The notes: generated by a model from the letters alone, not told the origin. 64,000 nucleotides of DNA from Acidovorax sp. YS12 (GCA_021496925.1 CP053915.1:3933501-3997500), one strand, 5' to 3'; counted from the stretch's first letter, positions 11,301-19,896 are shown. A program made the numbers and translations.

Positions 11301-14164
11301 CGGTCATTCCACTGCTCTATTGCCGCCTAGTCAAGCTCGCTCTTGACTGCAAGCCGTCCGCTGTTGATGTTCTCATCAACACACTTGATCGGGAGTTCGA
11401 CTCTCAGCTTGGTCTTTACAACGAGGGATTCAGAGCCGTGCTAGCCGGCGTCTTGGACCTGGTTGTGCCCAGCAAGCCGTCGGGCGCGCTGGCTGACAAG
11501 ACCTTTGAGCTCACGGTTCGCTGGCGAGACTACATCAGTGCCAACCTCGAAAACAGATTCGAACTTGTTCCAGAGCTGCTTCAGATTATCCCATTGCTTG
11601 TGGATCTTGAAGCAGTAGAAGAGGCGCAAAGAACCTACCGAATGGTTCTGTCCTTCTCCATGGGACCGAGCTGGTACAAGGAGGATCAGCTATCCCTCAT
11701 GAGTGGCACATTGGAAGCCCTACCGGCCACGTCTTCGGTGGCTCCAGAGTCCTTGCGGGAGATCGCTGGACTGCTCGAGCGTGCCTCGGGCGAGATGACT
11801 TTCCAGCGGTTCGTGCGGGCAGACAAAGGCTCGTTCATTGCTGAGTTGTGTCGCCGTTCGCGCTACTCGGACGCGGTCAGGTACTTTCAACACCAAAGCT
11901 GCGGTACGAATGAGCAGCTGCATGTGCAGGCCACGACTGGGAATCTCGATCGAATCTCTGCGCTCGTTGGTATGCGCTTTCCAGGGGCGGCTCTGGAGGA
12001 GCAAGCCGCCTTGCTTGCGATGCTGCGGAAAGTGCGTGATGTAGCGCACTGGAGAGTTCGCTGGGCTTTACTTGAGGTATTCCTTCGTGGCGATGAGCGG
12101 CACTTACCGGATTGGGGACGCGAGTTTGGCGCCGTACTTTCCGAGTTGACCGAAAGCCCAGATGACTTGATGCAGGCAACGGGTCGATTGAGATCGATCA
12201 TTGCCTCGCTCAGCGATGAGCGTGCGTGGCTACTGATGATGGCGCTTGTGCCTGCTGTGCCGCCCCCCATCCGAGCCGACTTGGAGGCAGTTCTTGCCAC
12301 GCGTGAATCGAGACTTGAGCCCAACCAAGTTTCGCAGCTTGAGTCGACCTTCGATGTGAAGCGCGAGCTAGCTGCACGGAACGCAACCGCGACGGAGCCG
12401 GAGAAGACCAAGGAGCTTAGCGGGGACAGTGCCGCGAAGGAGTTGGACGAGGACGCACTTTACTTGCCTGGAACGTTTGGAAAGAAGGCGGCTCTACGCG
12501 ACGCAAGCGAGCGGCTCACCTCTGCACGTCGACAAGCGTCCAGGGGAAACTCTGCCGCGGCAGTACGCGACAGCATTGGGACCCTGAGCGCACTTCAAGA
12601 CGGCGGATGGTCCATCTGGTCGGGGAATCACTCACATCTGGAGGCGGAGGCAATCATCTCTGCCAACATCCAAGGCGCCGATGAACTTGCCCGTGCTTAT
12701 GGTCCCCTCCTGCTAGATGAAAGGTACAACCAGCGTTGGATGGTTGCTAACCACGTCATCAGCCTGGTCGGCAGTCGACTTGATCCGGCCGGGCAGACTG
12801 AGCTGCTAAGGGTGGCGATCGATCACGTCAGACATCTGGTCGGCGCTGCATCGCCCGGGTCCTTCTCATACATCGGTGCAGACGCTTCCTTAAGTGCGAC
12901 CGAAGCGTTGAATGAGCTGCTGCTTTGGGCTATTGATCATCCGTCATGGGAACGCAGGGACAGTGCTGCCGCAATGGTGCTGTGGTGCGCCAGATGCGAC
13001 CCAGGATGGCTGCCCATGCTCGCGCGCCTAGCAGCTTCCATGGAAAGCAGGGCGAGAGCTGATATTGCCGCAGCGGTGCTCGATATACTCTCGCGGGAAC
13101 GACCAGCGGGGGTGTGGCACATCATTGAGCCTCACGTGCCTTGGGCTGATGGGCTCACCAACTGCGGCCATGTTGGGCGCTTGGCGACTATCTTGCGAAT
13201 CGCTGAACGCGCCAGCAAGTTGCACATCGATTCGGCGTCGAACGCTATTGCAGCCCTCAAGATGCGGTTCCCGGAAGGCCCATACAACCCGCCCGCTACG
13301 TCGGGGCTACCGCCACCCACCTACATTTCCTCCAGCCTGCGGTCGCATTGGCGTGACTTGGATCGCCTTGGCGCTTTGTCCCAGCCTGTGCTTGATCGGG
13401 TGGACGCAACACTTCGCAGCCTGTGCGAGCCGCATAGCGTTGCGACAGTGCATGAGCTTGAGAGCCTCGTCGCCGATGGGGCACGGGAATCGCGAACGCT
13501 GCCAACCGGACGATGGGCGTCACTGATTCGCTACGCCCTTAATGTTGCGCTGTTCGAGCCGATGCCGGCAAGCAAGCTCAGACTCATCGAGTCGGCGTTG
13601 AGGGCGTACAACCCCGAAAGCCTCACGGAGCCGAAAGCTGGCCATGAGCTGCTGAGTAGCTTGTTGGACTGTGTCAACAAGGGCAAGGAGCGCACGTATC
13701 GACCCACCTTTGAGGACCTGGTACTTCTAGATCTCCAGAGCTTTGTGGAGCTGAACCACAAGGTGGTGCACCTGGAGCTGATATCCCATCTGATGCCTCC
13801 AGGCCACGGACAGCTTCCTCGCTCTGCTGAGTATGCCTTCAAGGCTACTGAACTCCCCCGACCAGGCCCTGAGGAGCCGCTCGCCGTTTGTGGCAGGGCA
13901 ATGCCCGCACACGCATTCTTTGGAGCCATCACACCCGCCATTCCTACGCCGAGGTTCCTGCAGCTTCTAAGCGCGAGTTCGGCAAGTATCGTTCGATACC
14001 ATTGGAGAGACGGGGCAGGTGTGGAGGGGCACGAGTCGCATCGACGATTCGAGACCGCCGTCCTGGCAATTCGTCGTGACGCCTTTGCACTGCCTGTCGG
14101 CTGGAGAATCCTGTGGGTCATTCGGATTGATGGTGTTGCAAAGACAATCCTCAGCAGCTACTAG
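8336..14164 (+). CDS. Trypsin-like protease - STAND NTPase sensor (Avs1b-like)
   Basis: A 1942-residue protein. The N-terminal trypsin-like domain has GTGWLV, TAYHC (His35), DLDVCVL (Asp72) and KGLSGSAL (Ser150), giving a full triad. A STAND-type NTPase follows: Walker A GPHGIGKST (Lys235) and Walker B GIIFIDGINEA (Asp329). The remaining 1400 or so residues are helical-repeat-like and would form the sensor. In AVAST systems the C-terminal region recognises phage proteins and triggers the N-terminal effector. GGAGG before the ATG overlaps the end of the MBL gene, so translation is coupled. Domain calls are firm; the exact AVAST type is by recall. Confidence 0.83.
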   Translation: MTEEGVKLATCQVVGKEELGTGWLVAKDRILTAYHCVEAAHTAGESVAVRFGLGASASEHSVVIDSHDEDLDVCVLVLSAPLEIEPVPLNVEPVRPGEKWSCFGYPVAKLQLGHVAHGDVQQVLSDRVHGVDLDLSVTAETQLSDYKGLSGSALMVGLACRGLIRLNVDSALCALSLHAIKPFLEASGLIADWPITKPTDAPIGQRPAFDDLLESTIAKVGGGYVFLDGPHGIGKSTYCKEFAPHSETLERLGVYHFSEHLRGVTPAHQAQPDVFFDWLNSLSSTQLTGRPARLLDLPYSELVTRTNKLFEVLAQHLRKAKKQGIIFIDGINEAVAAGEDALRRFVGLLPPSVPEGLVVVITGVGLDSIAASLSPILQSAERLTLPQLDDSVQHSLCVELLDQEKAKSSTVATLCERAKGHPLYLRYLTELVNGGAEQSEIDELPAFSGKIEDYYETIWAGLMASPDAVHLLALIARLRQPIPVASLAGLLMPSEAAALPSTLARIRHLLQKPEDAAIYHSSFSEFIVLKTATVDQSTHSRLADFCFSGDSGDYGALNRVFHCLRGPSSLKIEGVRACGQEWVDGSVVLGTEPDILLADIDDALEVATESGAATEIVRLLLLSQRLSFRYNVLFVQCAELVARALVSLGKPQVALRHVVRHGRLVLSPDEAFAVANVLIRHGNEDDALELLERFQGELDRGFFERIAPGTSINAGDFFGAIKLRLHGHSLAHAAGAHVSFMRTLQAVVERFLPLSNLKPEQRAEVVRHLIGDMTGARLTLEGAYSPVKELGLPPDVDPSHMLLMLLQIVEHAQAQARHYAISLPRHELDLLLQDVASFIDAPLEPEHRRDDLLDSLIESGAGVELVASYATGMDLSDASIPLTKENRAVPDASSFEDALRCIRAACFLDSRLDEPPLLSPDSDGWEDWLQSVARAVAWCDGKARRTAAARDEAGSAKVWAFATDKLLRALVLDLRSRCHWDSSYFIPEAVIPLLYCRLVKLALDCKPSAVDVLINTLDREFDSQLGLYNEGFRAVLAGVLDLVVPSKPSGALADKTFELTVRWRDYISANLENRFELVPELLQIIPLLVDLEAVEEAQRTYRMVLSFSMGPSWYKEDQLSLMSGTLEALPATSSVAPESLREIAGLLERASGEMTFQRFVRADKGSFIAELCRRSRYSDAVRYFQHQSCGTNEQLHVQATTGNLDRISALVGMRFPGAALEEQAALLAMLRKVRDVAHWRVRWALLEVFLRGDERHLPDWGREFGAVLSELTESPDDLMQATGRLRSIIASLSDERAWLLMMALVPAVPPPIRADLEAVLATRESRLEPNQVSQLESTFDVKRELAARNATATEPEKTKELSGDSAAKELDEDALYLPGTFGKKAALRDASERLTSARRQASRGNSAAAVRDSIGTLSALQDGGWSIWSGNHSHLEAEAIISANIQGADELARAYGPLLLDERYNQRWMVANHVISLVGSRLDPAGQTELLRVAIDHVRHLVGAASPGSFSYIGADASLSATEALNELLLWAIDHPSWERRDSAAAMVLWCARCDPGWLPMLARLAASMESRARADIAAAVLDILSRERPAGVWHIIEPHVPWADGLTNCGHVGRLATILRIAERASKLHIDSASNAIAALKMRFPEGPYNPPATSGLPPPTYISSSLRSHWRDLDRLGALSQPVLDRVDATLRSLCEPHSVATVHELESLVADGARESRTLPTGRWASLIRYALNVALFEPMPASKLRLIESALRAYNPESLTEPKAGHELLSSLLDCVNKGKERTYRPTFEDLVLLDLQSFVELNHKVVHLELISHLMPPGHGQLPRSAEYAFKATELPRPGPEEPLAVCGRAMPAHAFFGAITPAIPTPRFLQLLSASSASIVRYHWRDGAGVEGHESHRRFETAVLAIRRDAFALPVGWRILWVIRIDGVAKTILSSY

Positions 14165-14181
14165 GGAGGTTTTGCGAAGTG

Positions 14182-14442
14182 ATGAGACACATGGAAACGC
14201 CCTCAACGAGGGCGGAGTTTGAAGAGTGCATGCAGATCGTCCGTGAGCAACTCGTTCAGGGAAAGCTGTTGTTCAGCAAGGGCCTGCGCGGGCCGGAAAG
14301 CCTACTAAAGGTCAGGCTGCTCCCGAATCGTCGGATCGACCTGATGAGCATTGACGAATCAGCCCGCTTGCAGGGAAATATGGCTCGACAGTTCATGGAC
14401 GGTGCCTTTGACGACGTACTTCCTGACAACAACGGACGATGA
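14182..14442 (+). CDS. Small third protein of the AVAST-like module
   Basis: An 86-residue protein starting 17 bases after the STAND gene, with AGGGAGG in front; a GTG at 14179 is also possible. No catalytic motif is visible. It contains KVRLLPNRRIDLMSIDESARL and is acidic at the end. Position and size fit the short third gene of the type I AVAST operon. Function is not known from the sequence. Confidence 0.7.
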   Translation: MRHMETPSTRAEFEECMQIVREQLVQGKLLFSKGLRGPESLLKVRLLPNRRIDLMSIDESARLQGNMARQFMDGAFDDVLPDNNGR

Positions 14443-14688
14443 GCTCTACGACCGTAGTGCTATCTATAGTCGACGTTGGCGGAATTTGTGGTCGGCGTGC
14501 CCAGTGACCGTTCGATGCCAGTCAGCGGCAGTTCGCCCTCAACGCTTGACTGACCGAGGTCGCTGCTAATTGACCAGTCATCTCCGCACTGCGCAAGAAG
14601 AGGGGGGGGTAAATGACACTTGCCTAGATTGCGGGCCTGCCGGTCGGTGATTTACATTCAGCGGAGCCATTCAATCTACCCAACAGTC

Positions 14689-15459
14689 ATGCAGGCGCAA
14701 AAGCTCAAAATACTCATCGGCTCGGCGCGCGCGGCATTGATGCGAGCTTATGAGGCCCATCAGCAACGTCCGATTCATCTCGATTTTGTCGTACAAGCGC
14801 ATCTTCATTGCCGGTATGTTTCCGGTATTGCAATGCCATACGATGCACAGATCGAAGCACTGGAAGTGCTTGAGCAGCAGTATGAAGATCTAACCGGCGA
14901 TGTTGATCTGGCCAGGTGGCGAGCGATGCGGGCGAACATGCGCGACATGATTGACGCTGGGGCCATTCATGCCGAGTCGGTGGATAGGGCCGCGGAATTC
15001 GTGACGCTGATTGACAGCAAACTCGCAGGGGATGATGAGCCGCCACTGCAGGAGAAATCTAGCGGGCTCGAGGCATTGCGCGAATTGCTGCATCCTGTCG
15101 TGATCGATAGCTCCTGGACTCAGTACCAGGCTGGCCACTTGCGAGACGCGGTCCTTAACGCCTTCGTCGCCCTCGGCGACTTCATTCGTGCGCGCACTGG
15201 ACTTGTGCTCGATGGCAAGGCGCTTGTAGAGCAAGCGCTGTCACCTCATCAGCCTCGCTTGGTGCTCAGCACCTTGGAGACCGAATCTGGCCGAAACGAT
15301 CAATCGGGATTCATGCAAATTTTCTCCGGTGCCTTCGTAGGTGTGCGCAACCCAAAAGCCCATAGCTTGGCGCACGACCTGGATCCGGTGCAGGCTGCTC
15401 AGTACCTCGTGTTTGCGAGTCTTCTGGCTCGCCGAGTTGCCGAGGCACGGCCAGTCTGA
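14689..15459 (+). CDS. TIGR02391 (Ymh) family protein
   Basis: A 256-residue protein of unknown biochemical function. The C-terminal half has the TIGR02391 pattern: LHPVVIDSSWTQYQAGHLRD, AVLNAFVALGDFIRARTG, and the closing MQIFSGAFVGVRNPKAHS. Such genes are frequent in defence islands and restriction loci. I chose ATG 14689 although no ribosome site is evident; a TTG at 14620 would add 23 residues. A run of eight Gs at 14602-14609 precedes an abortive four-codon ATG frame. Confidence 0.7.
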   Translation: MQAQKLKILIGSARAALMRAYEAHQQRPIHLDFVVQAHLHCRYVSGIAMPYDAQIEALEVLEQQYEDLTGDVDLARWRAMRANMRDMIDAGAIHAESVDRAAEFVTLIDSKLAGDDEPPLQEKSSGLEALRELLHPVVIDSSWTQYQAGHLRDAVLNAFVALGDFIRARTGLVLDGKALVEQALSPHQPRLVLSTLETESGRNDQSGFMQIFSGAFVGVRNPKAHSLAHDLDPVQAAQYLVFASLLARRVAEARPV

Positions 15460-15875
15460 GGCGCGCTAGGCGGCAGGTGTCGACAAACAGCCTCTTGCGG
15501 CTCAAGTTGAAGACCGGGCCTTTCTCAGCCGACGGTGCCGGCTCTGTGGGTTCGCGTCAACGCGCTCAGTTAGTCACACGAAGTGATCAAGGAATGCCAG
15601 GCGTGCAACTAGACGACCGTGATCCTGGTGCACTATCACCCCTCCGAGTTCGCGGCGCCGTTGCGCGCCGATGAGACTCCGGCATGGACGCTCATGACGG
15701 TGCTGTTACTGGTGGATGTGCGGGTAGCCCATCCTCCACATCTATTCGCTCTTCCTTGGCCAGTAAGTCAGGCTGGTGATGAAGGGCGAATTGCTCAGGC
15801 CTATCTTGCTGGCGGCGGGCAGGAAATCGCCACACCGGAGAACTGCGTGCGCCGTGAGGAGTCGAGTGCAAGCCT
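15460..15875. other. No gene; outer part of an inverted duplication
   Basis: I see no convincing gene here. From about 15757 the DNA, read on the minus strand, continues the similarity with the region downstream of the second HAD gene (to about 18655), including a conserved SNSPFI-type reading. This suggests a shared but decayed coding tail. Confidence 0.5.
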
Positions 15876-16460
15876 TTATGCGACTGCACATTGCTGCAGC
15901 TTGTGCCGCAGCTCCCGCCTGACTTCCGGGTTGGACAGTCCGGTGGTGCCGTCACAAGCCACCAGGTTGCTGATGGCTGATATTGGCCAATCCTCAATGT
16001 CATCATCCAGGGCAATCCAGTGACGCGGTTTTCTGCGTTGCACGTCAGCCAGGATCTGCACGCCGCGCGGCGTACTGCGGAATGACACTAGGTTCCATGG
16101 ATCGGCTCCATGGACACGCTTGTGGTACGTGCCGCCGATGAATCGCGCGCGTAGTTGCTCGGGCAGGCGCTGGAGCGTCTTGGCATAGCCGGGGCGGATG
16201 CACCAGGTACTACTAAGTACCAGGGCCACAGCGGGGTGTTGGGCCAGTTCCTCTTCCAGGATAGGAAGCCACTCGAACAGGGTGTGATCGGCAGCTTCTT
16301 GCGGGCTCATGTAGATGCCACGACGGGGATGCCAGAGCACAGCTTCATGGTGGACCACGCCGTCAAGATCCAGGTAGAGCACGGTGTCGGCACTACGTGG
16401 CTTGGAAATGGGAAGATAAGGAGCGCTGGAACTTGGCAGCAAGGCCGTCATGGGAGCATT
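15757..16460 (-). repeat. Left arm of an inverted duplication (HAD gene)
   Basis: About 700 bases nearly identical over long stretches, in opposite direction, to 17953-18655. The arms include the HAD genes and roughly 115 bases of downstream sequence. They sit either side of an IS3-family element. Confidence 0.7.
15876..16451 (-). CDS. HAD-like protein (RNA-repair-associated HAD type), copy A
   Basis: A 191-residue protein whose motif I, VLYLDLDGVVHH, is the DxD of haloacid dehalogenase-fold phosphatases. VLSSTWC and the acidic ALDDDIEDW fit later HAD motifs. It resembles the HAD domain found in Swiss Army Knife RNA-repair proteins. The start at 16451 matches the ATG context of copy B. A second, inverted copy lies at 17962-18537. 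Upstream is the tail of an XRE-like gene, which would have made an antitoxin/HAD pair. Substrate is unknown. Confidence 0.72.
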   Translation of the reverse strand: MTALLPSSSAPYLPISKPRSADTVLYLDLDGVVHHEAVLWHPRRGIYMSPQEAADHTLFEWLPILEEELAQHPAVALVLSSTWCIRPGYAKTLQRLPEQLRARFIGGTYHKRVHGADPWNLVSFRSTPRGVQILADVQRRKPRHWIALDDDIEDWPISAISNLVACDGTTGLSNPEVRRELRHKLQQCAVA

Positions 16461-16490
16461 CTGGGACACCAGCGCCTGATACGCCAACGG

Positions 16491-16670
16491 TCAGCCGTCC
16501 GTACGGGTCCCAGTCCCCTCTAACCGCAGGCCGAGCAAACGCTCAAGATCGGTAAGAACTGTTCGAGACGCACTGCGCGATTGCTGCAGCGATTCAGCCA
16601 TGTCGGTTGGCACGAGCACCAATTCCAGGCCCAACTCTATGGTCAACGCCATGACGTTCGTGAGCTTCGG
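16491..16670 (-). pseudogene. C-terminal fragment of XRE/HipB-like antitoxin
   Basis: Reading from the IS edge, the frame gives PKLTNVMALTIELGLELVLV, the terminal beta-strand pattern of HipB-type antitoxins. It ends in an arginine- and threonine-rich tail and a stop at 16491. The N-terminal HTH is missing, apparently removed by the IS3-family insertion at about 16671. The HAD gene copy A follows 40 bases downstream. Confidence 0.45.
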
Positions 16671-16698
16671 TGTATTGACCCAGCAGAACCTGCACAGG

Positions 16699-17520
16699 TC
16701 AGGCCGCTAATGCAAACGCCTCAGCGGGTGTTCTCATTTTCAGCGCCTGGTGCGGGTGCCGGTGGTTGTAGAAGTGGATCCAGTCCCCGATCAGGCGGCT
16801 GGCATGCTGCAGCGATTCGAAGCGGTGCCGATGCACGCATTGCTCCTTGAGCGTGCGGATCACCCGCTCGACCAAGCCATTCTGCTCAGGGCTGTGCGGT
16901 GTGATGAACTCCTGGCGCAGTCCGTAGCTCTTAACCAGGGCTGTGAAGCTGCGGCTGGTGAAGACCAGCCCATTGTCCGAACGCAGCAGGAACGGCTCAG
17001 ATACTCGGTCCAGCGTGTCGAAGCGCGCGATCAGCGCCTGCTCCAGCGCTGACTCCGCCGTCTTCGATTTCCCGCTGCGCGACAGGTGCCAACCCAGCAG
17101 TTCGCGGCTGTGGCAGTCGATCACCAAGGCCATCGTGGTCCAGCCGTCGCGGCCGGCCCAGACTCGGCACATGTCAGTGGGCCAGCGCTCGTTGGGCGCC
17201 TTGGCCACTGAGGGCAGTGATTGGATCCTGGGCCTGAAGCCCACCGGGCGCTTGCGTACCTGCCAGCCCTTGAGCTGGAAGATGCGCTGCACGGTGTTCT
17301 TGTTGAACCCCAGCAGGTATGCCACGGTCCGATACCCGAAGGACGGGTTCTCCTCGATCATGGCCTTGATCGGCGCCACGAAGCGATCCTGCAACTTTGG
17401 CGTAGCTTTGACCGAGCGGTAGTACACGGTGCGCCTGGGCACACCAAACCAGCGGCACAGCTTGGAGATCGAAACGGTAATGCCATCGGCCTGCAGTCCC
17501 TGGCGGATCGTCTCGATCAC
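16699..17520 (-). CDS. IS3-family transposase OrfB
   Basis: A DDE integrase-core transposase of 273 residues. The triad is visible as TDMCRVWAG (D), LLRSDNGLVF (D) and SPEQNGLVERVIRTLKEQC (E), the D-D-35-E spacing of IS3 elements. It begins with a GTG overlapping the orfA stop (GTGA), so it may be made by coupling or frameshift as an OrfAB fusion. Confidence 0.92.
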   Translation of the reverse strand: MIETIRQGLQADGITVSISKLCRWFGVPRRTVYYRSVKATPKLQDRFVAPIKAMIEENPSFGYRTVAYLLGFNKNTVQRIFQLKGWQVRKRPVGFRPRIQSLPSVAKAPNERWPTDMCRVWAGRDGWTTMALVIDCHSRELLGWHLSRSGKSKTAESALEQALIARFDTLDRVSEPFLLRSDNGLVFTSRSFTALVKSYGLRQEFITPHSPEQNGLVERVIRTLKEQCVHRHRFESLQHASRLIGDWIHFYNHRHPHQALKMRTPAEAFALAA

Positions 17521-17741
17521 TTCTCGTCCTCGCCCAGCAGGGACTGCAATTTTTTTCTGGCACGCAGCTCCAGCATCGCTTCGCCGTAGGCTTCCTGCAG
17601 TTCCTTGAGCTGGCGCTCGTACTGCTCGCGCACGTCCTGCGGGTTGGCCTTCAGGGCGTTCTCCATCCCTTTGCGGCCATCCTCCACCCAGCTCTCTATT
17701 TCCGAGGGCGGCAGGTCATAGAACCGACTGGCTTCGGCCAC
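17517..17741 (-). CDS. IS3-family OrfA (HTH/leucine zipper), start uncertain
   Basis: The product carries the second part of an HTH (SVAEASRFYDLPPSEIESWV) and a heptad-rich helix (REQYERQLKELQEAYGEA). The reading frame continues upstream without an ATG to a stop near the IS edge, giving VLEIIQGKT. The true start could therefore be a non-ATG codon upstream, or the N-terminus may be lost. Confidence 0.7.
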   Translation of the reverse strand: MAEASRFYDLPPSEIESWVEDGRKGMENALKANPQDVREQYERQLKELQEAYGEAMLELRARKKLQSLLGEDEK

Positions 17742-17952
17742 GCTGGTCTTGCCCTGGATGATCTCCAGTACTGTGAGGTTTCAAATTAATTGAGACATTC
17801 TTGAAATACGTGAGATTGATCTACCAGCGACTGATGCGTGTATTTGCCGCCCCGGAGCAGACCTAACTCGAGTAGTGGTGGAGGGCACTTTGGCGCCTCA
17901 GTGAGGCCGCTCTTGCGCATTCAACGCACGCGGCTTGCAGCGCACGCCTGAG

Positions 17953-18655
17953 AATGCCCTCATGGCAACTCTGCCCGCAGGCCCCCTTGCCCCCTACCTC
18001 CCGGCCTCCGCTCCCCGCAGCGCCGATGTGGTTCTATACCTTGACCTTGATGGCGTGGTTCACCATGAAGCCGTGCTCTGGCACCCCTACCGCGGCATCT
18101 ACATGAGCCCCTACGAGGCCCCCGGCCATGCGCTGTTCGAGTGGCTTCCTATCCTGGAGGAAGAGCTGGCCCCGCACCCCTCTGTGGCCCTGGTGCTCAG
18201 CAGCACTTGGTGCATCCGCCCGGGCTATGCCAAGACGCTCCAGCGCCTGCCCGAGCAGCTGCGAGCGCGATTCATCGGAGGTACATACCACAAGCGTGTC
18301 CATGGCGCCGATCCGTGGAACCTGGCATCGTTCCGCAGTACCCCGCGCGGCATGCAGATCCTGGCCGACGTGCAGCGCAGAAAGCCGCGCCACTGGATCG
18401 CCCTGGACGATGACATCGAGGACTGGCCCCAAGCTGCCATCAGCAACCTGGTCGTTTGCGAGGGCACCACTGGCCTGTCCAACCTCGAAGTCCGGCAGAA
18501 CCTGCGACGCAAGCTGCAGCAATGTGTGGCCGCTTGAAGGGCTTGGACTTGATTCCTCACTGCGCACGCGTTTCTCTGGCGCGGCGATTCCCTGACCTCC
18601 ACCAGCAAGATGGGCCTGGGCAACTCACCCTTCATCAGCGGCCTGGTGAAGGAAG
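17953..18655 (+). repeat. Right arm of the inverted HAD duplication
   Basis: Counterpart of 15757-16460 in opposite orientation, including the HAD gene and its downstream SNSPFI/GNSPFI reading. Confidence 0.7.
17962..18537 (+). CDS. HAD-like protein, copy B (inverted paralog)
   Basis: A 191-residue paralog of copy A with the same DLDGVVHHEAVLWHP core. Differences are concentrated in the N-terminal linker and a few surface positions, such as SPYEAPGHALFEW against SPQEAADHTLFEW. ATG 17962 aligns with the start chosen for copy A. Upstream (17798-17961) there is only a short open frame without recognisable features, so this copy has no antitoxin-like partner. The similarity continues past the stop to about 18655. 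Confidence 0.72.
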   Translation: MATLPAGPLAPYLPASAPRSADVVLYLDLDGVVHHEAVLWHPYRGIYMSPYEAPGHALFEWLPILEEELAPHPSVALVLSSTWCIRPGYAKTLQRLPEQLRARFIGGTYHKRVHGADPWNLASFRSTPRGMQILADVQRRKPRHWIALDDDIEDWPQAAISNLVVCEGTTGLSNLEVRQNLRRKLQQCVAA

Positions 18656-18687
18656 ATCTGCCGTCGAGACGTGACTAAAGGCGACGC

Positions 18688-19896
18688 TCACTCAGCCCAA
18701 GCTGCCTCAGCCTCCGGCCACAAGTTGGGCAACAAAAACCGCAACATGTCCATCGGCACACCGAAGCGCACCAAGCCGCGCGGCGAGCCCGACTGCAGCA
18801 ACCCGGCTTCCAGCAGCTTTCTGATGAGGGTTGTGGCCGTACGCTCGCCCAGCCCAGTCATGGCCGCGAAATCCCCGCGAGTGACTGCCCCTTGCGTGGC
18901 AAAGAGGTAGTGCAGGGGCAGCAGTGCCTCCATGCGCAGCCCTCGCTGGCCCACTTGCTCTTCATGCACAAGCAGCGCCTTCAACCGATCCAGCATATCT
19001 TGCCGGTGGAACATGTGTTGCATGAAGCGCACCTCCTCCAGGCACATGTCCAGGAAGAAGTCGATCCACGCCACCAGCATGCGCTCGCTGAGCGGCCCGG
19101 GCCCATCCAGTTCGTCCTGACGGGGCTGATCTGCATCGCTCAGCCTTTGGTTGTACCTGCCGCCACTTCTCGCCAGGCCGCGCAACGGCGACCAGAGCCC
19201 TGGGGCCAAACCCAGGGACTGCAGAACGGCCCAGGTGTGCAAGCGGACCACCCGCCCGTTGCCGTCGGCAAACGGATGCATCCAGGCCAGGCGGTGGTGT
19301 GCGGCCGCCGCGGCCACGATCTGCGTCTCCCCGCGCCGCACACCGCCGTAGACCTCGGCCCAGCGTTGGAGCATGGCATCCGGTGCCTCCCTGCCTGGCG
19401 CGATATGGCGCCCGATGGTCACATCGCATATGCGCAGCGCTCGTGGCATGGGCTCACCATCGGGGGCCAAAGGTCTAAGGATATGGGAGTGAATAGACCT
19501 TACGACAGGGGGCGAGTAGAGATCGGCAGCGGATTGGGAGGACGCCTGGAGCCAGCGCTCGGCTTCCACATGCGCCACGGCCAATTGCTGGCGCCGAGCC
19601 CTATCCACATCGGGAGAGAAATCCCCCGCGAGGGCGCGCGCAATCTCCAGCGGACTGGCGTGTTCCCCCTCGATCTTGTTCGAGTAGTAGGCATTCATCG
19701 ACGGCAGCAGATTCGCCAGTGCTGCGTTCGCGCCGTTCTGGCAGGCGCCGCTCAGCCGTGCGGCCGCCATTTGGAGGTCACGGGCCTTCCCCAGCAGTCC
19801 ATCGGCTTGAGGAACTCTGGGCAGCAGCGGCTCAAGAGCTGCTGGCGTGATCGGTGGCGTGACCATTTGCGAATCATGAAACTTGTGCAAGCCCAT
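18688..19896 (-). CDS. Fic-domain protein, class II (self-inhibited AMPylase)
   Basis: A 402-residue Fic protein. The active-site loop HPFADGNGRVVR is complete, with its catalytic His. The N-terminal inhibitory helix motif SNKIEG near residue 72 matches the class II consensus [S/T]xxxE[G/N], which blocks ATP gamma-phosphate. A C-terminal winged-helix-like segment (TRGDFAAMTGLGERTATTLI) follows, as is common in large Fic proteins. It would transfer AMP to a target protein, possibly itself or a DNA-related host protein. An alternative start is ATG 19863. It stands alone between leftward and rightward genes. Confidence 0.9.
   Translation of the reverse strand: MGLHKFHDSQMVTPPITPAALEPLLPRVPQADGLLGKARDLQMAAARLSGACQNGANAALANLLPSMNAYYSNKIEGEHASPLEIARALAGDFSPDVDRARRQQLAVAHVEAERWLQASSQSAADLYSPPVVRSIHSHILRPLAPDGEPMPRALRICDVTIGRHIAPGREAPDAMLQRWAEVYGGVRRGETQIVAAAAAHHRLAWMHPFADGNGRVVRLHTWAVLQSLGLAPGLWSPLRGLARSGGRYNQRLSDADQPRQDELDGPGPLSERMLVAWIDFFLDMCLEEVRFMQHMFHRQDMLDRLKALLVHEEQVGQRGLRMEALLPLHYLFATQGAVTRGDFAAMTGLGERTATTLIRKLLEAGLLQSGSPRGLVRFGVPMDMLRFLLPNLWPEAEAAWAE

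Larger units (their letters stand above)
16671..17797 (-). mobile_element. IS3-family insertion sequence
   Basis: Two overlapping minus-strand ORFs, orfA and a DDE orfB, span the element. Proposed ends are TGTATTGACCC on the left and TGAGACA on the right. The ends are only loosely similar and no target duplication is seen, so the boundaries are approximate. Confidence 0.65.

Noticed and set aside
14613..14627. Four-codon ATG frame after a run of eight Gs
   Set aside because: It stops at once (ATG ACA CTT GCC TAG). It is not in a position to encode a leader I can support.
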